Shown here in pieces: positions 9,575 through 19,202 of a stretch of 64,000 nt of DNA. Both the position numbers and the translations under genes were made by a program. How positions within the stretch are numbered: the stretch's first letter is position 1; each line of letters starts with the position of its first letter. Under the pieces are notes generated by a model that had not been told where the DNA came from, did no database searches, and saw only the letters and a program-made list of their open reading frames with translations. The DNA is from FEN-1297 sp963710735 (GTDB lineage: Bacteria; Bacteroidota; Ignavibacteria; Ignavibacteriales; Ignavibacteriaceae): contig CAVQBN010000004.1 in assembly GCA_963710735.1 (NCBI GenBank), positions 248,001-312,000 of the forward strand. Direction: 5' to 3'.

Positions 9575-11257
9575 ATGAAAACGACAAATTACTTTTTATT
9601 TTTTTTAAGTCTGCTTGGTATGCTGATATTGCAAAATAATAGCTATGCGCAAACTTGCCAATCATGCCATACCGCTGAAGCAGCTCTTTGGTCAAGCAGT
9701 AAACATGCAAACTCTCAGCCGGATGTGGCTAAAGAACTTTCAACTGATTGGGCTGGTCAGACGCCCGATTCTGTTATTGTAGGCTCTCAAGCTGAGGATT
9801 GTCTTTCATGCCATGCGCCAACTGCTGATACTGTAAATAGTGGAATGACTGAAACTAAAGCTATGGGATATTTCTTCTCAACAAATAATGGCGTTTACAC
9901 CGACACAACAAAACCTATAAATACTGCTTATTGGCCAAATGTCGATTGCCAAACTTGTCATCAAAGCAATATGACAACATTTGGTGTATTTAATTCAGTT
10001 ACAAAAACTTATGATGCTGTTAAGACTGCAAATGATTTATGCGGTAACTGTCATGGCACAATAAGGCATCCCGATACCGACCATCAAATTTATAATGCTT
10101 GGCTTTCCAGCAAACATGGTCATAAAGGCCAAGATGATGTTGCAGGTGAATTAGCCGACAGTCATAACGGCGAAACTCCTGAATCAGTTATTGCCGGTGA
10201 AGATTGTATTGCCTGCCATGCGCCAACTTCGGTTACTCTTAATGGAGGAATGACTGAAGCTCAAGCACTGGGTAATTTCTTCACAACTACTGGAGGTACA
10301 TTCAATTCCTCAACTTCACCAGCTGATACCGTCGATTATCCTAACGTTAGCTGTATTGCTTGCCATAATCCGCATGACCCCGATACGCTTTCATACTTTA
10401 ATTCGGCTACAAAATCTTATCAAATTATGAGCTCTTCAGATTCATTATGCGGCCAGTGCCATGGTAATTTACGTTTCCCGGACACAGATCATCTAAGTTA
10501 TAATATTAATTCCGGTACCGGCGGTAAGAATGTTTCCAATATTACTTCAATGAACGGTATAAAATGTATTGACTGCCACATGTATAATACCGGGATTGAC
10601 GGTTCAACATCAGCTATGTATAAAGGCCATACCTGGAAAGTTTTTGTGAAAGAATCTGATGGAAGCACCGATGCTTCTTGTACAAAATGCCATTCAACAA
10701 TGACAGCTGATTCTGCAATGGCTTTAGTTGCAAAATGGAAGAATAACTTCCAAGCTTTGGATTCAGTTGCCGAAGCTAAAGTAACTACTGCCGCTAACCT
10801 TTTAAAGACTAACGCTGATTCAACGAATTATGCTGAGGCACAGTATAATATGACTTATGCCGAGTCTGATGAAAGCGGTGGAATTCACAATCACCTTTAT
10901 AGCGTTGCGCTGCTTAACGATGCCATTAGTAAAGCTGATTTAATAGTAACCGGAATTTCATCAAAAGATTTTAATACTCCGCTAACATTTAATTTATCAC
11001 AAAACTATCCTAATCCATTTAATCCTAATACACAAATAAATTATACTATTCCGCATCAAGGGTTTGTAACTTTAAAAGTTTATGATATTATCGGAAGGGA
11101 AGTAGCTGTTTTGGTGAATGGTTATAAAAACAAGGGAAATTATTCTGTAGAATTTAATGAGGTTCATAACTCCCAAATTTTATCCAGCGGTATTTATTTC
11201 TATCAATTGAAAGAGGGGAACTTTGTCCAAACAAGAAAAATGGTATTGCTGAAATAA
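9575..11257 (+). CDS. Secreted nonahaem cytochrome c with T9SS sorting domain
   Basis: The 560-residue protein has a Sec signal peptide cleaved after about residue 25 (NSYA/QT). Nine CxxCH haem-binding motifs follow: CQSCH, CLSCH, CQTCH, CGNCH, CIACH twice, CGQCH, CIDCH and CTKCH. The haem region is internally duplicated: the blocks around CLSCHAPT and CIACHAPT, and CGNCHGTIRHPDTDH and CGQCHGNLRFPDTDH, repeat in order. The last 80 residues are a T9SS type A sorting domain (NYPNPFNPNTQINYT, ending in RKMVLLK), so the protein should cross the outer membrane and be attached outside. It resembles cytochrome c554-type proteins and may carry electrons to or from extracellular acceptors. It is divergent from a two-component system. 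Confidence 0.9.
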   Translation: MKTTNYFLFFLSLLGMLILQNNSYAQTCQSCHTAEAALWSSSKHANSQPDVAKELSTDWAGQTPDSVIVGSQAEDCLSCHAPTADTVNSGMTETKAMGYFFSTNNGVYTDTTKPINTAYWPNVDCQTCHQSNMTTFGVFNSVTKTYDAVKTANDLCGNCHGTIRHPDTDHQIYNAWLSSKHGHKGQDDVAGELADSHNGETPESVIAGEDCIACHAPTSVTLNGGMTEAQALGNFFTTTGGTFNSSTSPADTVDYPNVSCIACHNPHDPDTLSYFNSATKSYQIMSSSDSLCGQCHGNLRFPDTDHLSYNINSGTGGKNVSNITSMNGIKCIDCHMYNTGIDGSTSAMYKGHTWKVFVKESDGSTDASCTKCHSTMTADSAMALVAKWKNNFQALDSVAEAKVTTAANLLKTNADSTNYAEAQYNMTYAESDESGGIHNHLYSVALLNDAISKADLIVTGISSKDFNTPLTFNLSQNYPNPFNPNTQINYTIPHQGFVTLKVYDIIGREVAVLVNGYKNKGNYSVEFNEVHNSQILSSGIYFYQLKEGNFVQTRKMVLLK

Positions 11258-11280
11258 ATTTACCTGTAATAATTTTTTGT

Positions 11281-11308
11281 ACTCATCCCAATTACATTTG
11301 GGATGGGT
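11281..11308 (+). terminator. Stem-loop after cytochrome gene
   Basis: CATCCCAA (11284-11291) pairs with TTGGGATG (11298-11305) around a 6-base loop, 25 bases after the cytochrome stop codon. The stem can extend by wobble pairs. There is no strict T-run afterwards, only AATTTAATTT, so termination is likely but not certain. Confidence 0.5.
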
Positions 11309-11418
11309 GCAATTTAATTTAATGTTATCATTCAAAAAGCATTTTTTAATACTTACCATCAAGGCCTATATTTCATAGCCTATTGTATTATTACTTTTCT
11401 TCTAATCTAGTAAAATCA

Positions 11419-11572
11419 ACTTCCACACTTTACGCCATAGCTTTGCTTCTATGTTAGTCCAAAAAGGTGTTTCGCTTTATGTTGTAAAGGAACTTTTAGG
11501 CCATGAAGATTTGAGCACAACTCAAACCTGCTCGACCTTTGGCAGGTTTATTCCCACTTGCAAAAACAAAAT
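11419..11572 (+). pseudogene. Tyrosine recombinase C-terminal remnant, copy 2, split by a 20-bp hairpin
   Basis: The frame reads HTLRHSFASMLVQKGVSLYVVKELLGHEDLSTTQ, matching the catalytic tail of XerC-like recombinases. After CAAA a 20-base palindrome is inserted (11527-11546); removing it restores the reading frame into IYSHLQK, the expected Tyr-containing end. No upstream recombinase domain remains. It sits in a 440-bp spacer that otherwise holds only a stem-loop and AT-rich sequence. Confidence 0.75.
11527..11546. repeat. 20-bp palindromic insertion (hairpin element), copy 1
   Basis: CCTGC-TCGACCTTTG-GCAGG. The flanking AAA and TTT extend the stem to eight pairs. It interrupts the recombinase remnant exactly between CAAA and TTTATT. 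The same element, with a changed but still pairing stem, occupies the identical site at 14276-14295. Confidence 0.7.
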
Positions 11573-11698
11573 TTAATGGATGCTGTTAATTTATTATAGC
11601 ATTTCAATTTTTTATAAATATTTACTGCATTTAAACTAAAATGTTTTTAAGTTTAGGAAGAAAAAATTAAGGGAAAAATTAGGGATTAAAACGGGTTC

Positions 11699-13354
11699 AT
11701 GATTTCTTACTCTAAAGCCCATAACATATTGAATAGATTTAAATATCTTTACTTTCTTCTTTTTTCGGTATTCTTGTTTTACTCATGCACTCTTGTTACC
11801 GAACCCACAAGTGTATATAACAGTAAAGCAGCTCCCCCGGCACTCATCACTTACAATTTTAGTCAATTATCTCCCGGTCAGCATGTTGATGGTACAATTA
11901 AAGTGACTTTTAATCCCAAGATTATCATCAGCCAATGAGGATGTTCAAGTTAGAATATATGTAGATAGTACTTTTTACAGTTACTTTTCTTCCCTCCCCT
12001 ATACATTGGAATTAAATACAAGAAATTATTCTGAGGGTATGCATAATATTTATTTTTATGTATATCAAAAGGATAATAATTTAGGTTTGCTTAATTTTAT
12101 TAGATGCCCCGGCTGAAGTTTACGGCACATTATCTTTATTTCGACAGAACTCCTCCGGACAAAGTTAATTTGTCGGTTATAGCTGAAAACAGCAGCACAA
12201 GGGACTTAATCTGGTCGCAAAGCAAAAGTAATGATTTTTACGCCTACCTTATCTATAAATCTGTTGGTAGCTCGCCTTACATACTAATAGATACCGTTTA
12301 TGATAGAAATGTTACAAGCTTCAAGGATTCTGCATATTCCGATTTGCTGGGAGTAAAATTTCAATATAAGGTTGCAGTAACTACTGATTCTAAATTTACA
12401 TTTAAAACCGATAGTAATCCCGCCGGGTGCGTGTTGGGAATGCCCATCAAATATAATTTTAATCAATATAATTCGGGTCCCTTCTTAAATGAAACCCTGT
12501 CAAGAATTTATTTCATTGTCGATGAAAAGTTAGTCGCATTCTCAACTGCTGACCTCTCAAATCTCGCTGAAGTCGCTCTGAACGGTTTGATGATTAGTCC
12601 GTCGGATTATATCTCGTTTAATTTCAACTTTTTCAAATCCAGAATTTACCTTTATAATCCAAACGGCAATAAACTATGGATTATTAATGCTTCGGATTTA
12701 TCTGTTATTAAAACATTAACTCTTCCAGCCGGCGGAAATAATCTATACGTATTGGATAATTCCAGAATACTCTTTTTTTCATATAACGGATATATTATCA
12801 TTGATACCGATACTAATTCTGTATTAAATAGTACCGGTAATTATTTGCATCTGTACGGTCCAGCTGTTGTTGTTCAAGACAGTGCAAAAATTGTTTGCGT
12901 ATGTAATGATCCGGATAAGGGCTTGTGCCTCTTTACGGTGCTTGCAAGCAGTAGTAGCTTTAATATCCTCAATTACGTTAATATAAACAATAATTATCAA
13001 GCGATTAAATTGGCTGGTAATAAACTGTATTGCGATACCAAAAGTATCTACGACGTAAATACTCTGAACCTGATCGGGTCATTAAATATTAACGAGACTA
13101 TAGATTCTTATGCAGTAACCGATGGTTTTATAGTTACAGACGGCTTATATACTTATCATTTGTCGGATAATTATTTTGTATCGTGCAAAAAAATCAGTCT
13201 TTATAACGATCAATCGAATAAGCTTATGCAGTTTTTCGTTAATACAAATAATTCTCTGGCAATAGACAAAGAAAATATATACATGGGGCCACCACCAATA
13301 AACGGAACCGGACAAGCTGATGTTCTTGGGTATTCTATAAGATACGGAAAGTAA
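11699..13354 (+). pseudogene. Beta-propeller / FnIII-like lipoprotein, frameshifted
   Basis: ATG at 11699 opens a lipoprotein signal with lipobox FYSC. The first frame stops at 11938; the reading continues in a second frame (SSANEDVQVRIYVDSTFYS) and then, after another shift near 12115, in the frame running to 13354. Joined, the protein has an N-terminal Ig-like part, an FnIII-like domain beginning DRTPPDKVNLSV, and a repeat-rich C-terminal half with propeller-type strands. The substrate is unknown. The next gene starts one base after its stop, so the two probably formed a lipoprotein/outer-membrane pair. Confidence 0.6.
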
Positions 13355-13355
13355 C

Positions 13356-14061
13356 ATGAAAAAATTATTCTTATTACTTATTTTATTTATTACTGTCCCC
13401 AATTCTTATCCTCAATCCGGTTATTCAAAATTCAATCACTATTTCGGTATTCAAATAAATGCGGGTTATACTTTTTACGATTTATCTCCCTTAAAAGACA
13501 ACTTTAAGGCTGGCGTGAACAGCATAGCGCAAAGTTACGATATTCCCCTTGAGGTTCAGCGGTTGTATCCAAATAATATTTCCTGGAGTGGTTATTTATT
13601 TTGGTATTTCTCTCCCGGTCTAAGTCTGGTATTCGGACCGGAATTTACAAGCACTAAGGCATTTTCAAGATATAAAGACTATGCTGGAACTTTAGATCTG
13701 ACATCGTCGTTTAATCAAATATATCTGAGTGCGGATATAAGAAAAAACTTTAATAATGTTAGATACCTGCAGCCTTTTATCGGTGCTGGATTGGCATTAA
13801 CGCATGTCAGTTATAATTATGATGCTGAATTGACATTTAATAACGAATATGCCATGTATAATAATCCGTATAATTCCAGTAATTCCGATTATTCTGATGT
13901 AGGATATTGCACGGAAATTTGTGCCGGCTTTGACTACAATATTAAATATAGCCGTTCTTGAATTTATCGCTTCTTATAGATACACCTGGCTGGAGTTATT
14001 AAAAATTAATCCTGATACGTTTAATATCAGACTGGGAGTACAAAAAGGATTTTTTAGATAA
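13356..14061 (+). pseudogene. Outer-membrane beta-barrel protein, late frameshift
   Basis: The gene begins ATGAAAAAA and encodes a signal peptide ending near residue 20 (SYPQSGYSKF), then alternating beta strands typical of small porin-like barrels. The open frame stops at 13961, but a one-base shift near 13950 restores a further segment (AVLEFIASYRYTWL) and a terminal strand ending GVQKGFFR at 14061, the expected barrel closure. It follows the broken lipoprotein gene by one base. Function unknown. Confidence 0.55.
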
Positions 14062-14169
14062 TTAGTTATAATTATTAAAACCCTTTTATTTTTCACTCGT
14101 TACCCGTCACGTGTTACTTTCTCCTTCTTACCCCCTTCACTTGAGAAACGAGCTTGGGGAATGGGCTCC

Positions 14170-14325
14170 TTTCACACCTTGCGCCATAGTTTCGCATCCA
14201 TGTTGGTTCAAAAAGGAGTTTCGCTTTATGTTGTTAAAGAATTGTTAGGCCATGAAGACTTAAGCACAACCCAAACCTGCCCGACATTTGGCGGGTTTAT
14301 TCCCATTTACAAAAACAAAATTTGA
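14170..14325 (+). pseudogene. Tyrosine recombinase C-terminal remnant, copy 3, split by a 20-bp hairpin
   Basis: The frame reads FHTLRHSFASMLVQKGVSLYVVKELLGHEDLSTT, then a hairpin insertion at 14276-14295, then IYSHLQK-like sequence (here TTTATTCCCATTTACAAA). It differs from copy 2 mainly at silent positions, so these are diverged paralogues or elements inserted at different times. No other recombinase domain is present. Confidence 0.75.
14276..14295. repeat. 20-bp palindromic insertion (hairpin element), copy 2
   Basis: CCTGC-CCGACATTTG-GCGGG, at the same site as 11527-11546. Compared with copy 1 the right arm changed from GCAGG to GCGGG, turning an A-T into a G-T wobble, so the hairpin persists. 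Confidence 0.7.
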
Positions 14326-14498
14326 TGAAAGTAATTAACTTATTATAACTTTTTATTCTTAATAAATTCCGTAGTCTGCTTATAAATCAAACACTTAGTT
14401 CATGTTTCTTTATAATTAATATTTTCAACTATTATTTGAATCATTATTATAAGCGGCCTAAATGAATATCTTTAATTCATTAAGTCTAAGCCAATAAA

Positions 14499-15188
14499 AT
14501 GAAAAAAATCTCAATATTTTTTAATGAAGATAACCGGCTTTTGCAAATATTTAACTGCGATAATCAGTGACCAACGTGATCTAAAAGTAGCATGCAGCCT
14601 GTGGTGACTGTGTAATAGTATTGCAGCACATTCGTGAATTAAAACCTGAATTAGTACTGCTAGACCTAGGATTAATAAATCAAAATAGCCTTCAACTAGT
14701 AAGATATTAAAAAGAATTCCTCCGCCACAAAAGTTATTGTAATGGATCTTGTTCCACTGCAGGAGGATGTACTGGCCTTTGTGGAGGCAGGTGTATCCGG
14801 CTTCATTCTTAAAGACGCAATAGTCGGAGATTTTCTTGAAACAATTAGATCTGTTGTCGGAGGAGCTAAAGTTATACTGCCGCATTTAACCGCTTCTCAG
14901 TTTTCACAGATTGTTTATAAAGCTGTGGCCGAATTAAATCCTTCTAAGGTAATTGAATCCGTAAAGATGACAAAACGCGAACGGCAGGTGGTTGATTTGA
15001 TTGCGTATGGTTTGACCAATAAAGAGATTTCACAAAAAATTCATCTCTCAACCTACACTGTAAAGAGCCCCATTCATAACATTCTCGAAAAATTAGCTTT
15101 CCATACTCGGGTGCAGATTGCAAAACACGCTCACTCCTCAGATTCAGACATATCTACAGCAGATACCACCGCATTACCCAGCGAATAA
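14499..15188 (+). pseudogene. NarL/FixJ-type response regulator with decayed receiver domain
   Basis: The C-terminal part (from 14742) is intact and shows the end of a receiver (FVEAGVSGFILKDA, with the conserved Lys) and a LuxR-type helix-turn-helix: MTKRERQVVDLIAYGLTNKEISQKI. The N-terminal receiver is recognisable but broken: ATG at 14499 starts KKISIFFNEDNRLL, and fragments such as AIISDQRDLKVAC and LKPELVLLDL occur in different frames with stops. In many anaerobic or dormancy clusters a NarL-type regulator heads the stress genes, as here. A truncated protein with the DNA-binding domain could still be made from 14742. Confidence 0.7.
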
Positions 15189-15220
15189 TTTACCTATCCA
15201 ACAATACCAGGATCTAATTC

Positions 15221-15286
15221 AAAGGATGTAGTTCCTTTTTCATCCTTTAGAACGATTGAATTAAGAAAGCTCTCTTCATACTTTAA
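15221..15286 (+). promoter_or_regulatory. Shared upstream element with promoter-like site, copy A
   Basis: Contains GATGTAGTTCCTTTTTCATC followed by CGATTG, whose TTG (15256-15258) is 20 bases from TACTTTAA (15279). This fits the Bacteroidota TTG / TAnnTTTG promoter spacing. It lies about 175 bases before the small membrane protein gene at 15433. One of five copies in the window. Confidence 0.6.
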
Positions 15287-15432
15287 AAAAGTTTAAAATA
15301 GTTCTTCTATACATGTGAGTCACCAGGCGCAAGCTCAAAAAATGGAAGTTCGAAATTCAAATAAAAGATCAAAAATGAAATATATGTAGGTCTTCCATCA
15401 ATAGTTAGAAATTATTTAAGCTGACTATTCTA

Positions 15433-15651
15433 ATGAATAAAACAAACAAAAGATTCCTTGTCTTTGCGTTCATGGTTATAGTAGTGCTCTTTTTATACTT
15501 CAACGGCGGCGAAATAATGAATAGCAGTATGAATGGAAATATGAATGAAAACGGCTGGCTCGGCGTCAATAGCTGGTGGTGGTTCTCCACTGCAGCTATA
15601 CTCATTTGGGGCGTCTCTTTCGGCTGGTTATTTTATAGAAAGAGATATTAA
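15433..15651 (+). CDS. Small two-helix membrane protein
   Basis: The 72-residue protein has a hydrophobic helix at about 8-24, a Gly/Asn/Met-rich loop (NSSMNGNMNENGW) and a second helix at about 48-66, ending in a basic tail. It is clearly paralogous to the 79-residue protein at 31882: both have the N-terminal NRFL-type basic start, the NGW motif and the C-terminal GWLLFRK/GWLFYRK end. Both genes follow the same upstream element. No named family is recognised; small membrane stress proteins are an inference. Confidence 0.65.
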   Translation: MNKTNKRFLVFAFMVIVVLFLYFNGGEIMNSSMNGNMNENGWLGVNSWWWFSTAAILIWGVSFGWLFYRKRY

Positions 15652-15680
15652 CTCAATCACGATTTACCACAACAATTAAG

Positions 15681-16000
15681 CAAAAAACGAAAATGAAAGA
15701 ATTATCGCAAATCTCTCTCCCCAGCAGGTAAAGCTCACCGAACTGGCCGGCGAAAAAATCCAGACTGTTCTCACTAAAGCGCCAGGCAACTCAGCTTCAA
15801 TCGGCGGATTGAAAGTAATAACAAAAAGCGGATGGTTCGCTGCCCGTCCGTCGGGTACCGAAAATATTTACAAAATTTATGCGGAAAGTTTTCGCGGTGC
15901 GGATCATTTAAATGGCATTCTCGATGAAGCGCAGGTAATTGTTAACAATACAATTGCGGCCGGTCAAAAGCCTGATATTATCGTTAAAGAAAAATATTAA
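15681..16000 (+). pseudogene. pgm: Phosphoglucomutase C-terminal remnant
   Basis: The frame from 15681 reads the last 105 or so residues of an alpha-D-glucose phosphate-specific phosphoglucomutase. It includes the phosphate-binding loop of domain 4, RPSGTENIYKIYAESF. There is no start codon until TTG at 15809, and the catalytic Ser, metal-binding and sugar-binding domains are missing. An intact enzyme would link the downstream glycogen phosphorylase (glucose 1-phosphate) to glycolysis, so this is the remnant of a functional partner. The break is a large deletion, not an indel. Confidence 0.8.
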
Positions 16001-16009
16001 GGATAAATT

Positions 16010-16543
16010 ATGAATAATCAAACAGGTGTCATAAAACAAAATTTGACTGGTATAAATATAGCATCGTTGATGGATATGCTTGCAAGCAAAGACGGTTTGA
16101 TTCGCCAGAAAGCAAGGAAATCATTAGTGGCTATTGGTAAACCCGCAGTACCTTCACTAATCCGGATTTTGCAGAATTCCAAATTAGATCAACTTCGGTG
16201 GGAGGCAGCCAAGACTCTCGGTTCGATCGACGATAGCAGAGCGATAGCATCATTGGTGAAAGCATTGGAAGACAAGGACCATGATGTGGCATGGTTGGCT
16301 GCCGAAGCACTGAAAAAGTACAAAAAGACAGCATGGCCGCAATTATTAAACCTGTTGATAAAAAGCAAACCGGATTCTATTTTATTGAGGCAAGGAGCTC
16401 ACCATATTTTACGGAATCAGAAAGAGGACGGATTTAACGATTTGCTAGTAAATCTAATAAAGTCTTTAGAATCAGGCACAACTCCGGAACCAACAGCAAT
16501 AGCCGCTTATAATCTTCTCAGGCAAATGAAGGTAAAATTATAA
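16010..16543 (+). CDS. HEAT-repeat protein
   Basis: The 177-residue, entirely helical protein carries PBS-lyase-type HEAT repeats: LIRQKARKSLVAIGKPAVPSL, LRWEAAKTLGSIDDSRAI and VAWLAAEALKKYKKTAW. Such repeats form a superhelical scaffold for protein-protein contacts. It sits between the phosphoglucomutase remnant and glycogen phosphorylase, starting 10 bases after the former's stop, and probably shares their transcript. The partner is unknown. Confidence 0.8.
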   Translation: MNNQTGVIKQNLTGINIASLMDMLASKDGLIRQKARKSLVAIGKPAVPSLIRILQNSKLDQLRWEAAKTLGSIDDSRAIASLVKALEDKDHDVAWLAAEALKKYKKTAWPQLLNLLIKSKPDSILLRQGAHHILRNQKEDGFNDLLVNLIKSLESGTTPEPTAIAAYNLLRQMKVKL

Positions 16544-16604
16544 AAACTCATTCATAAAACCCAGAGTCTAAAATGCCGTTAAAGATAAATATAAAGGATA
16601 AATC

Positions 16605-19148
16605 ATGAACGATAAAACGAATATGAAAATGCTTTACTCTTTTCTGCCGACGGAAATAGAAGGTTTCGATTCTCTAGCCGAACTTGCACTTGATATGCGA
16701 TGGTCCTGGAGTCATTACGCCGATGAAGTATGGCGAAAGCTGGATCCAGAGCTGTGGGACTTTACTCAAAATCCATGGGTAGTACTTCAGACTGTTTCGC
16801 GGGATAAACTTGAGCGCAAGTTAGCTGATCCTTTGTTTCGTAAGGAAGTAAATAACCTAATAAAGATAAAGAATCAAGCCACAGAATTACCGGCATGGTT
16901 TCAAATAAATCATTCTAAGACTACGTTAACCAGCATCGCTTATTTCAGCATGGAATTTATGCTGAGCGAGGCGCTGCCGATATATTCAGGCGGTCTCGGC
17001 AATGTTGCAGGAGACCAGCTTAAAGCCGCCAGCGATTTGGGTGTGCCGGTAGTCGGCGTTGGACTGTTATACCAGCAGGGTTATTTTCGACAGGTGATTG
17101 ATAAGGATGGGGCACAGCAGGCACTGTTCCCATATAACGATCCGGGACAGTTGCCGATAACACCACTTTTAAAACCGAACGGTGATTGGCTTCGTCTTGA
17201 AATTGCACTTCCTGGTTATTCGGTGTGGCTACGCGCCTGGCAGGTTCAGGTGGGCAGAATTAAACTATACTTACTGGACACAAATGACACAGCGAACTTT
17301 CCGGCTCACAGAGGTATTACAAGCGAACTTTACGGAGGCGGGCAGGAACTGCGGCTTAAACAAGAGATCATACTCGGAATCGGCGGATGGCGTCTGCTAG
17401 CCGCCCTCGATATCCATCCGGAGGTTTGTCACTTAAATGAAGGACATGCTGCATTCGCTGTTCTTGAACGTGCAAGAAGTTATATGGAAAAAACGGGCCA
17501 ATCTTTTGAATCCGCATTGCATGTAACACGAGCCGGAAATCTTTTCACAACCCACACGGCTGTTTCTGCCGGCTTCGACCGTTTCACTCCGGCTCTTATC
17601 GAACAATATTTAGGCGGTTACGCAGAACAGAAACTCGGTGTAACGCTAAAAGATTTGTTAGCTCTGGGCCGCAGTAATCCTAAAGACTCGTCTGAAAATT
17701 TCAACATGGCCTATCTGGCGGTTCGCGGCAGCGGGGCCGTGAACGGTGTAAGCCGCTTGCATGGTCAAGTCAGCCGTCTCCTCTTTGAACCTATCTTTCC
17801 GCGCTGGCCTGCAAATGAAGTACCTGTCGGTTTCGTTACAAACGGAGTACATGTGCCTACTTGGGATTCGGCAGCAGCCGACGATCTCTGGACCGAGGCT
17901 TGCGGAAAAGACCGCTGGCTTGGAACAACGGAAAAATTGAATGAGAACATTCGCCGTATCTCAGATAAAAAGCTCTGGAAATTTCGTACCGTTGCAATTA
18001 AGTCTCTAGTTGAATATGCCCGCGAACGGCTGTCACGGCAGCTTGCTGAATCAGGCGCTTCGACCGAAATAGTTAATGACACAAAATATTTATTTGATCC
18101 AAACGCATTAACTCTCGGTTTTGCACGCCGCTTCGCTACATACAAGAGGCCGAATCTGCTGCTTCATGACCCACAGCGGCTTCTTCGCCTGTTATGCGAC
18201 ACGCAGCGTCCGGTACAGATCATTATAGCAGGCAAAGCCCATCCGGAAGATCTCGCCGGGCAAAAACTAATTCAGGAATGGGTGCATTTTATACGTCAGC
18301 CCGAAGTGCGCCGGCATGCGGTTTTCCTTAGCGACTATGACATGCATTTAACCGGGCATCTTGTACAGGGCGTGGATGTCTGGATAAATACACCGCGGCG
18401 GCCGTGGGAGGCAAGCGGAACCAGCGGAATGAAGGTACTTGTCAACGGCGGAATCAATCTGTCGGAGCTTGACGGCTGGTGGGCGGAAGCATATGCCCCT
18501 GAAATCGGATGGGCTCTGGGAGACGGCAAGGAGCACGGCGAAGACCCCGCTTGGGATGCTGCCGAAGCAAATGCACTTTACAATCTTCTCGAGCAAGAGA
18601 TTGTTCCCGAATTTTATGATCGGGACGAAAGAGGTATTCCTAAAGCATGGGTAGCTCGCATTCGTGAAAGCATGGCGATTTTAACACCCCGTTTCTCGGC
18701 TAACCGCTCAGTTCGGGAATACACCGCCCAGTATTATCTTCCGGCTGCTGCATCATATCTTAAGCGCGCTTCAGGTAAAGGTGCAGAGGGCAAAAATTAT
18801 GTAAACTGGCAGCATACTCTCGAACAAAATTGGGCAGCAATACGCTTCGGCGAAATCAAATTTGAGACTAAAGGACATGAGTATGTATTTGAAGTTAAGG
18901 TATATCTAAATGAAATTGATCCGGATGCGGTTCGGGTAGAACTTTATGCGGATGGAATAAACGGCGACAGTCCGGTAAAGCAGGAGATGAAACTCATAAG
19001 TAAAGCGGCTGACATTGCAAGCAGCTGCCTCTACGGTGCGCAAGTACAGGTAAGCCGGCCTGCGGCAGACTATACGGCTAGAGTTATACCGCACTATGCC
19101 GGAATTTCTATTCCTCTTGAAGATTCACAAATACTATGGCAGCGATGA
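16605..19148 (+). CDS. glgP: Alpha-glucan (glycogen) phosphorylase
   Basis: The 847-residue protein is of the shorter bacterial/archaeal type (TIGR02094 group), with the N-terminal DUF3417 region (LPTEIEGFDSLAELALDMRW), the conserved EFMLSEALPIYSGGLG block and HLNEGHAAFAVLER. The PLP lysine is in GTSGMKVLVNGG. It phosphorolyses storage glucans to glucose 1-phosphate, conserving energy. Base composition is visibly richer in G+C than that of the flanking envelope genes. RBS-like AAGGATAAATC precedes the ATG. It lies in a fermentation/stress cluster. Confidence 0.95.
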   Translation: MNDKTNMKMLYSFLPTEIEGFDSLAELALDMRWSWSHYADEVWRKLDPELWDFTQNPWVVLQTVSRDKLERKLADPLFRKEVNNLIKIKNQATELPAWFQINHSKTTLTSIAYFSMEFMLSEALPIYSGGLGNVAGDQLKAASDLGVPVVGVGLLYQQGYFRQVIDKDGAQQALFPYNDPGQLPITPLLKPNGDWLRLEIALPGYSVWLRAWQVQVGRIKLYLLDTNDTANFPAHRGITSELYGGGQELRLKQEIILGIGGWRLLAALDIHPEVCHLNEGHAAFAVLERARSYMEKTGQSFESALHVTRAGNLFTTHTAVSAGFDRFTPALIEQYLGGYAEQKLGVTLKDLLALGRSNPKDSSENFNMAYLAVRGSGAVNGVSRLHGQVSRLLFEPIFPRWPANEVPVGFVTNGVHVPTWDSAAADDLWTEACGKDRWLGTTEKLNENIRRISDKKLWKFRTVAIKSLVEYARERLSRQLAESGASTEIVNDTKYLFDPNALTLGFARRFATYKRPNLLLHDPQRLLRLLCDTQRPVQIIIAGKAHPEDLAGQKLIQEWVHFIRQPEVRRHAVFLSDYDMHLTGHLVQGVDVWINTPRRPWEASGTSGMKVLVNGGINLSELDGWWAEAYAPEIGWALGDGKEHGEDPAWDAAEANALYNLLEQEIVPEFYDRDERGIPKAWVARIRESMAILTPRFSANRSVREYTAQYYLPAAASYLKRASGKGAEGKNYVNWQHTLEQNWAAIRFGEIKFETKGHEYVFEVKVYLNEIDPDAVRVELYADGINGDSPVKQEMKLISKAADIASSCLYGAQVQVSRPAADYTARVIPHYAGISIPLEDSQILWQR

Positions 19149-19202
19149 TTCTATTTAGAATAGAAGATTGTGTTTAAAACATATTATGGTTATGGAGATA
19201 AG

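Larger units (their letters stand above)
14062..14498. other. Spacer with recombinase remnant
   Basis: The only structure I see is the third recombinase tail (14170-14325) with its hairpin. It is preceded by a C/T-rich stretch (about 14080-14145) and followed by AT-rich sequence without genes. It marks the left boundary of the accessory island. Confidence 0.5.
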
